Assembly: GCF_014633365.1 (NCBI RefSeq)
Contig: NC_068343.1
Coordinates: forward strand, 26,629,307-26,693,306
From: Diospyros lotus
Lineage: Eukaryota; Streptophyta; Magnoliopsida; Ericales; Ebenaceae
Reading direction: 5' to 3'
Length of the DNA: 64,000 bases
The translations under genes were made by a program, and so were the position numbers. Below, in pieces: positions 56,649 to 64,000 of this stretch (the stretch's first letter is position 1; each line of letters starts with the position of its first letter). Under the pieces are notes generated by a model. It worked only from the letters and a program-made list of their open reading frames with translations, did no database searches and was not told where the DNA came from.

Positions 56649-58939
56649 TGGAGTGAGTGATAGAAGGAGGGAGATGGTTGAATCGGCCATGGCAGCAAGC
56701 TAGTCGAGAGCAATGAAGAGAAGCCGCGCGCGAGAGAGAGAGGAATGGAGAGAGATCATGCGAGAAAGAGATCGGGCCGAAATCAAGAAGCAGTCATGGT
56801 CGCGAACAGCAAGCCGCGGCCATGGCATATAGGTTGAAGGCGATTAAGGGTCGGCCGCGGCAAAGAAGGTGGCTGGCTCGGCTAGCTAAGGCCTCAAGGA
56901 GGCGCTCGGGAGTGGTGGAGATGGCTTTCAATGGCGCTCAATGGCAGCGTCAATGGCTGGAGGTTTTGGCGGGCAGCCATGGCTATTAATGAAGTTGCAG
57001 CAAGCGGCTGCGAGCAGCACCGGACGCGGTGATGGCCACTTGATGCAGCGGTCTCGGCGAAGCAGGTGGTGGCCGTTGGGACGGCCGGTGGCAAGCGGCG
57101 TAACGGAAACTAGACGGAGACAACGGTGGCTCGGGCATTGCAGTTGCAGGTTGGGGAGAAGAAATGGAGAAAAAGAAAAAAAAGAAAAGGAAAAGAAAAA
57201 AAGAAAAGAAAATGAGGAAAAATAAATATAGGAAAAATCCTGAAAAATGCCAAAAAAAATAGGAAATTATGTTTCGATAATATTTCGGAGATTTTGGAGA
57301 GAAAAATGGTTCAGGCATGCGTTTCGAGACGGTGCACGAAAATCGAGATGTCGCACAAAAATTGAGCCAATGCGCGAGAATTGAGGTAGTGCACGAGAAT
57401 CAAGGTAATGTGCGAGAATCAAGGATTTACACGATAACCAAGATTAGTCACGCATTTTGAGGTTAGGACACGCGTACCGTGGCAGCCTGAGAGGCTAAGT
57501 TAAGGTAAGTAAAAATTTCCTATAAATTCTAGTAAATTAGGAAAAAATTTTATGAATTTTTGTAGAGAAATATTTGAGGAAATAATTGAGGAATATTTAG
57601 TATGGACTTATTGAGGAAAATATGAAGAAATAGAAAGAAATTATGAGAAAATTAGGAAATAAATAGAATATTGATTTATTGAATAAATATGATGGCCAAG
57701 GTACATTGAGGTTTTGAATTGAGTACGTTAGAAGCCTAGCACGAGAATCAAGATGTTTTGAGATGCGTATGAGGTAAGTGGTATTTACCAAACTAGATTT
57801 AGTTTTATGAAAATGCTTGATTTATAAGTGGTACTTACCAAACTGGATTTAGTTTTATGAAAATGCTTGATTTGTAAGTGGTACTTACTAAACTGGATTT
57901 AGTTTTATGAAAAGACTTGATTTGTAAGTGTTACTTACCAAACTGGAATTAGTTTTATAAAAAGGCTTGATTTGTAAGTTGTACTTACCAAACTGAATTT
58001 AGTTTATAAAAATGCTTGATTTGAAAGTGGTTTCCGCAAAACCCAATTTGATGTAAATGATTTTATCATGTTAACATGTCTTGATATGCGATGTATCATG
58101 TAGATTTCATTTACATGTATTGATGATGAAATGTGCATGTATTCACAATGATGTTATTGATTATGCATTACATATGAGTTCAGGATGGCACCGCTGCACC
58201 CATTGACCTCGGCATGGAAAGGAAGCAGTAGCAATGGGGGGTAGCATAAGGTGCGGTCGATTCACGGAAGCAAATGAGGAATTATGACATTTTGCATACA
58301 TGCATGAAAATGATTTTTTGTACCCTTATTTAGATGATTTATCATCTAACTTGGGCTTTGCCCCTGGAATATTCAAATGTTCCACATGGAGATTGTAGCA
58401 GAAATGAAAATTAATGAGGCATGAAACGGCACTTTCAAAGTGCACGATGAATTGAATTGAAATGAAATGGCAATTAGCTAAGTGCATGATGAATTAAATG
58501 TGAATGGAATGTACGTTATGTAGCCCATGTTTTTAAGTTCTGCTACTTTGAAATCTGAACGTTTTGAGAAATGATGATGTAGAACCCTATTTAGGGTTAA
58601 TGATAATCAATGATGTATGTTATGTATTAATGTTAGCTAAGGACGTATGTTATGTATTAATGTTAGTTGGGAACTTATGTTATATTTAAGTGATAATGAA
58701 TAGCCTTGTATCGAGAATGAAGTTTGAGAAACGGTGATGTAAAGAATTGATTTATGATTTAATGTTAAAGTAAGATGTCTGGTTCAATTCTAGCTTCCGC
58801 AGTAGATGTATATGATGATATGGAAATTCTGGGATGGATGCAAAAAATGATGTGGTTTGGTATTAGTTTGAAGGAAAAAAAATTTATCGTCTCAGAATTG
58901 TCCCAATTTATGACACGCCTGGGAAAACAGGGCATTACA
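55916..58939 (+). repeat. Complete 3' LTR (3.0 kb) of the chromovirus-like element
   Basis: It begins TGTAAGACCTCG and ends AACAGGGCATTACA. Its first 600 or so bases correspond to the LTR remnants at 14,986-15,658 and 1,151-1,362 in reverse complement. From 56,539 on it corresponds to 46,816-49,386. A (TA)n(GA)n microsatellite lies at about 56,618-56,650 and a five-unit 50-bp array at 57,774-58,021. The flank after it is TAAAA; no partner can be tested because the 5' end is truncated. Confidence 0.88.
57774..58021 (+). repeat. 50-bp tandem array, five units
   Basis: Same unit as 48,101-48,399, starting at 57,774, 57,824, 57,874, 57,924 and 57,974. The first units have some base changes in the donor-like head (gtaagtggtattt, ataagtggtac). 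One unit fewer than the 5' LTR. Confidence 0.9.
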
Positions 58940-61266
58940 TAAAATTTGGACGTGAAGAAATTGGAAATAGAGAGTTTTATCTTAGCTTCTGGCTTCTGCT
59001 TCTGTCTCCGTAAATTAATAGGCCGTGATTATCATGTGATATCTCAGTGTTTTGAGAATAATAATAATATGTAATTTTAAGCATTGGGAATAATTTATTG
59101 AGGATTTATAGTTTTAAACATTTTAATTGAGGAGATTCTTAGCACCCGTCGAGGTGATTTTTAGGACCAGTGAATTTATAATAGAAAATAACAACATGGC
59201 AAATCAATTTGTAATTTTTGTGAAATGGAATGCCAAGTAAGGAATTGGACAATTAAGATAATTAATTATCTTATTTGAGGGTATTTATGGAGTTACAAAT
59301 GTGTGGTAGTTTATTTATGAATTTTTGGTATTTATGGAAAGGGGTGTAACTGGAAGGTTGCAGAAATTTGGGGTACAAGTGGTATTAATAAGGTTACGTG
59401 TGGGTGTTAAGTGTAAATCCCATAAATGGTTTGGGAGTCTCATTAAAATTAATTGAGGGTGTATATTAATTGAAGATGGTCGTGGGTTTGATCTTGCGAG
59501 TGTGTGCGCGTGGCTGGGAAAAAAATTACTGATTTTTCCAGCAAGCCTACCCCGAAACAACGTCATTTTGGGGAGTGGTGGCCTCTTCCAGGGGTGGCTC
59601 TAGTGGTCGCCATGTGGCCTCTCCCAAACTATTTGTTTTGCCTCTTTTAAAGCCCAATTCGGGTAGAATTTGAGCAGAAAAACGGGAGAGAAAGTGGAGA
59701 AGAAGAAGGGGGCCCAAGCAACAGTTGAGAAGGAGAAGAAATTGGGGCATTTGGGGAGAAACACTTGATTCAATCGAAGTTTAAAGTGGCCAAGTAAGTC
59801 GAAAAATTATTAGAAGCTCTGCAATTATAAATTTTACACGGTTGGAATTAATTATGTTGGGCCATAGTCTCATTATTCTCTGTAAACATGTTACTTTGGA
59901 ATGGGAGTACAGGAAAAATTGGAATCTATTATCAGCTGTTATGATAAACTGTAAACTATCCAGGGAAGCTGGTACCGCTAGTCACCCGTAAAAGAACATA
60001 TGGGCAGTTGCATAAAATATATGGAACCATGTGTTCATGCATGATGTTGTGTGTATATATATATATATATGTTTATATGTGTATCAATTAAGTTTGTTTT
60101 TGCATGATAGTATTTGTCCCCTTAGCTTCTGAACGAGGGCACTACTATCGCTGTGTCAATGACGTCTGGGCAGGATGGGCATGTCGCCATGCCAATGAGG
60201 GTGGTGTATGGATGATGACTATTATGGGACTTGGTATTGTATATGGTATTGTTGCACATATTGACATGTGTGAGCCTAAGGGTCATTTGCATTCCACGAG
60301 CATAAGCATGTGTCGTACATGAAGTAAACCATAACATGGGGTATGTCACATGAAAAGCAATGTGAATGAGAAACGTGTTTAATTGAAATGACATGATGTG
60401 ATCACATATCTGTTGTATGTGCATGAAACATTGATACTTACATTAGTGCACCTATTATTTTGCACGACGGTGTGACCACAAGATGGGAATACCCAACTTT
60501 CTATAGACTTAATGGATGACCAAGGGAGCTACGACTCGCTAGACTAGCAAGACGGGATATCCAACTTTTGTAGACTCAGTGGATAACCGAGGGAGTTATG
60601 GCTCGCCAGACTTGCCTAGGTTGAAGCTAGGGTGAGGGTTGTTATGGCATTTTCATATATATTTGGCATATGGGGTGCACATTGATGCATGTTGTGTGAG
60701 CAAATGATTATGTCATAGCATCTACATATATATATATGGCATGTGGAGTGCACATTAATGCGTGTTGTTTGAGCAAATGCTTAAGGTAGTAAAAGAATAA
60801 CTGTATTATAACCTAATCGAGGATGGCTAAAAGGGTGTGTAATTGTCAAGTGGATCTTAATTTCTTTCGTGTGCAGTTAAACCAGCTTTAAAAGGGTCCC
60901 TAATGCTTAATTCCTTCCATATTATATTCTTGTTGACTCTTATGGCTCACCTTGTTTTAACATCATTCCAAGTGTGGAAGCCGGTGTCGAGGATAGGCTT
61001 ATGACATGTCGGTCTTAGGTGGCTTGGTGTACAGGTCAATCTCGACCGAAAAGATCTATAGGAGTGAGTTGTGGACAGGGGCTTTGATATTATGTCTTGT
61101 TGGATTTGAATGATTGGTGTTTTGTTGTGTATGAAGAGCCCATGAAATGTATATTTATAATTAATTTGTTTTCGTTGCTGTATAATTATGGGGCAAATCT
61201 CAGCCTATGTACTTGAATTATTAGCTAGTTGAAAATATAAATCAAGGTAAATTTTGGGGTGCTACA
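58940..61266 (+). repeat. LTR-like relic ending at 61,266
   Basis: Non-coding sequence ending in TTTTGGGGTGCTACA, an end like those of the gypsy-type LTRs in this window. It has a (TA)n run near 60,055-60,070 and a duplicated 'gggatatccaactttt...tagactcagtggataaccga' pattern at 60,490-60,610. No believable ORF, and no start or target duplication was found, so the LTR call is an inference from the terminus and context. Confidence 0.45.
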
Positions 61267-63000
61267 TATCATGTGTGGGAGACACATGGATATTGGTGGT
61301 ACAGAATCCTCAGACTAGCACGGGAAAAAGTGCTCTGAGTGATACTGGATTGCATGCTCGGTGTGGACGAACTAGAACTACCGCCACTTGAGGTGGATAT
61401 GGTCTCAGTACAAAAATAGTTTCTATACCCCATCCCTTCATTAAGCTGCATTTATATGATTTATTGTATTTCATATAATGATATAATATGTTGATTAAAT
61501 ATCCAAACTATGTATGGTGTATGTATTAATTGCTTTTGCTGTGTATGTTTGATGCATATAAAATTTTTAATTTTACATGCACCACCATATGTAAATTCCT
61601 TCATGAACAATATTTTTGTATTTGTTTTGAGAATTTATGTTTATATTTTTTATATTTTTTGTTATATAAAAATAAATTTTAATGGATTTAATTAAAAAAA
61701 CTTTTGGCAAGTTTAAGCTCGAGCTTAGCTGGCTAGAAACTTTTTTATTATGTTAAAATGAGCTTTCTAGAGTTTGAGCTCATTTAACATAATAAATGAG
61801 CGTTTGGCAAGTCAAGTTTGATAAATCCTTAAGAAACTTGAGTTCAAACATAATTTTTAATTCGAGTGGAATTCGAGCTACTTTTTTTTTGACGAACTAA
61901 ACTTGAGTAAAGCAAAAATCAACCCGGCTCTATTAGAACGCTAGCTCTTGTAAAGAATGGGTTTGGAGTGCTCTTATATAAATTATAATGTGTAGAATAG
62001 TAATAAGTCATTAGTGGATCCAATTTATTCATTTAAAGTTAAAATGATTATAGAATAATAATGAATCAATAAATAGGTTTTATTTATTCATTTACACTTA
62101 AAATATTTAGGGAAAATTCATATTTTGAGGCATGGAGATAAAATTTATTTGAAACGTTTATTAAAATACACTTTAATTATTCATTTAAAATTAAAATAAA
62201 TTAAAAAAATTGACACTTAAAGGATATAACATAAGATAAATTTTAAGAATTTACTAATTAGGCATGTAAATAAGTTGGTAGGTGACCCGTTTCCATCCTT
62301 ATATACATCGGAACTTGTATATTATATTCAAAAATAACATCAAATGACAATACAATCAAAACATAGGGAAACCCATACAAAATAATATTTTAATTTAGGA
62401 ATAATGTTATGTCATCACTAATGTGACGTCTCCTTATTGAAGAAGGTTAAAGAGATCATATGTCATTATCTCCCCTGCCTATCATCTTCTTTAATGAGGA
62501 TGCGATACACACCATCAATCATAATTCCTAGAATTACTCTTAATTTAGAGATAGGATAATAATTACATGGTTTCATCTTAAAAAGGAAAAAACCCTTCCA
62601 ATTTATTTTACATTTATTATTGCGAATATACAACAAAAAATTTATCTGATTAGAAAACGTCGTCGTCAAGTCACTTGAGTCTATAAGGAAGAAAACAGTT
62701 AGAGGGCGAAGAAGGATCTCCACGCAAATATTCTGATGTTTAAGTCAGACATTGAGAGTGATAAAAGCCTGAAAACAGTATTTACACTAGTATTAGAGAC
62801 GTACATCTTTTGTAATGAGTACATGCTTATTTATAGAGGGATATGGAGTAATCCAAAATAGTTTAGAATTAAGATTTTTGTAGATGACGCCTATCTTGGT
62901 TATTCCCAATTTGACTAGACTAGGATTATTATGGATGATGTCTATATCTTATGGATGACGTTTATCTTGCTTTTTTGGAGATAAAATTTCTTATGAATGA
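61267..63000. other. AT-rich unassigned region
   Basis: Mostly AT-rich with no recognisable domain. It includes an imperfect hairpin (61,745-61,795, separate entry) within a 'gctcgagc' rich stretch. Three or four copies of a 'tggatgacg(t/c)(c/t)tat' string lie near 62,880-62,965. The 85-codon minus ORF at 62,466-62,723 shows no motif. No primer site or LTR start was found after 61,266. Confidence 0.4.
61745..61795. repeat. Inverted repeat, about 20-bp arms
   Basis: Left arm ttattatgttaaaatgagct (61,745-61,764) pairs with agctcatttaacataataa (61,777-61,795), with one unpaired A and a 12-base loop. It could be a transposon end fused head to head or a simple foldback. Confidence 0.7.
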
Positions 63001-64000
63001 CTATTTATCCTTTCCCTGGAAGGATTTTTAACTTTTGGAGTTATCTGGTTTACGCGTTGTTTGTGACACTCTTGCGTATTGGGGAAAAGGCATTGGTAGT
63101 GTCACCTGAAATTCCTATTCGTCTTGAGGGACGGAGAGGCGGTGAGCCCTTGGCACTGCTAGCCTCTTACGGCCGCGACACATATAAGGCATTAGGTCGT
63201 GAAGCGCGTAGGGCGGGCCACGAGGTGTTATTGGGCAGTAGGGAGGCCTAGCCAAGCCGCGAGGGCTACCCCCTCGCAGCTACTTGACCGGCCCATGGGG
63301 TCTGACACCCACCGATGCCCTCAGCTGCAAGGGTGTCCTTTGCAAAGACCCTTTAAGGTCTTATTTCCTGGCTTGTAAGCCATGTCAGCCACTTATTACA
63401 GATTTCTTGTGACTTTTTATCACTAAGTTGTCCCTATTAGTTGGTTTGATCTGTTTATTAATTTTTTTTTATTTTTCAATATTTTTTTTGATGATACACT
63501 AACATTAATGGGAGTTTAGGTTGCACGAAAACTAAAATTGGAAATGACTATGATATGAAATGGAAATGGAGAAACACCATTTTAAAAAAGTAAGTGTTCC
63601 TTCCTAACCAAAAGAGGACAATCGAAGGCGGGATCGCAACGGTAGGGCGCAGGCTCCAACGACGGGTTCATCTTGGGGGCGGCTGTCACCTACAAGCACT
63701 CCAATGCTCCAGTAAGTAAGAGAGTAAGGAGAGATAGTGTATCAGTAGGTGGTCAGAACATACCTTAGCTCTGAAGAGAGCTGGTTGATATAGGAGGAGA
63801 TATCTTCCTACATGCATGCGTCGTGTGTTTGTAGGTGATGGGACTGACTATCAAGCGCCCATAGAGGTTCCCAGGTGGTAGCATGGTGGCGATGGGACAC
63901 TTATCAATGTGGATGGGATCTGCCATTAATGAAGACAAGATCTGAAGCCGCCGAGCGGATACCTAGTGGGAGTCGCAATAATGTCGTGGCAGGCTAGTGT
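63001..64000. other. Unassigned, locally GC-richer region
   Basis: 63,110-63,360 is GC-richer than its surroundings and has an 84-codon ORF (62,997-63,251) without recognisable motifs. 63,640-64,000 contains 'gcactccaatgctccagtaagtaag', a style I associate with Tat-type LTRs, but I cannot define ends. No gene is called. Confidence 0.3.

Larger units (their letters stand above)
46816..58939 (+). mobile_element. Chromovirus-like Ty3/gypsy element, coding-dead
   Basis: A 5'-truncated LTR (46,816-49,386), tRNA-Met primer site (49,389), interior (49,401-55,899, interrupted by a solo LTR), polypurine tract and a complete 3.0-kb 3' LTR (55,916-58,939). The interior has no ORF of note; an RT relic is readable near 54,205-54,340. 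The LTRs remain strongly similar over long runs. Same family as the minus-strand relic at 1,151-15,658. Confidence 0.82.

Noticed and set aside
62466..62723. 85-codon minus-strand ORF
   Set aside because: AT-rich region, hydrophobic mixed composition without motif. I could not link it to any transposon domain.
62997..63251. 84-codon ORF in a GC-richer stretch
   Set aside because: No recognisable motif, no splice or promoter context and no conserved composition. Left as unassigned DNA.

Overview
This window is plant nuclear DNA from a repeat-dense intergenic region, and I see no host protein-coding gene in it. All recognisable coding sequence belongs to LTR retrotransposons of the Ty3/gypsy and Ty1/copia superfamilies. 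The plant lineages Athila, Tat and Del/Tekay-like chromovirus, the tRNA-Met and tRNA-Asp type primer sites, and the low-GC, decayed intergenic DNA point to an angiosperm. The species cannot be fixed from the sequence.

Layout from left to right. (1) 1-15,658: a decayed minus-strand chromovirus-like Ty3/gypsy element (3' LTR start at 1,362, reverse transcriptase relic near 3,000, 5' LTR start at 15,658). A plus-strand Ty1/copia element (5,625-14,985) lies inside it. The copia element has a truncated 5' LTR, a recognisable but broken gag-pol and a complete 2.0-kb 3' LTR. An Athila-type solo LTR (11,449-12,784) is inserted in its RNase H. (2) 15,703-17,189: a solo LTR with a perfect 5-bp duplication. 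(3) About 17,635-33,499: a minus-strand Tat-lineage element with gag, protease, RT, two RNase H domains and integrase. It also carries an extra intron-containing ORF on the opposite strand. Three solo LTRs with perfect 5-bp duplications have landed in it. The Tat element itself split an older gypsy-type LTR (17,331-17,634 and 33,505-34,317). (4) 34,418-45,202: a complete, apparently very young Athila element. Its two 1,234-bp LTRs look identical by eye, the target duplication GCAAG is perfect, and a 1,881-codon gag-pol ORF is uninterrupted. (5) 45,208-58,939: chromovirus-like LTR relics and an element with 2.6- and 3.0-kb LTRs, a clear tRNA-Met primer site and polypurine tract, but no surviving coding capacity. 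Another solo LTR (50,537-52,993) is nested in it. (6) 58,940-64,000: an LTR-like relic followed by AT-rich DNA that I cannot assign.

The order of insertion can be read from the nesting. The old chromovirus-like layers came first, then the copia and Tat elements, then the solo LTRs inside those, and the Athila element last or nearly last. The Athila polyprotein is the only coding unit that looks capable of making protein. The rest are pseudogenes whose LTRs and non-coding arrays are the better-preserved parts. The most interesting items are the young env-less Athila element, the spliced antisense ORF of the Tat element, and several LTR-borne tandem arrays: a 50-bp unit built on consensus splice-donor motifs, and a 33/66-bp array followed by a cluster of ATCCGGAT palindromes.
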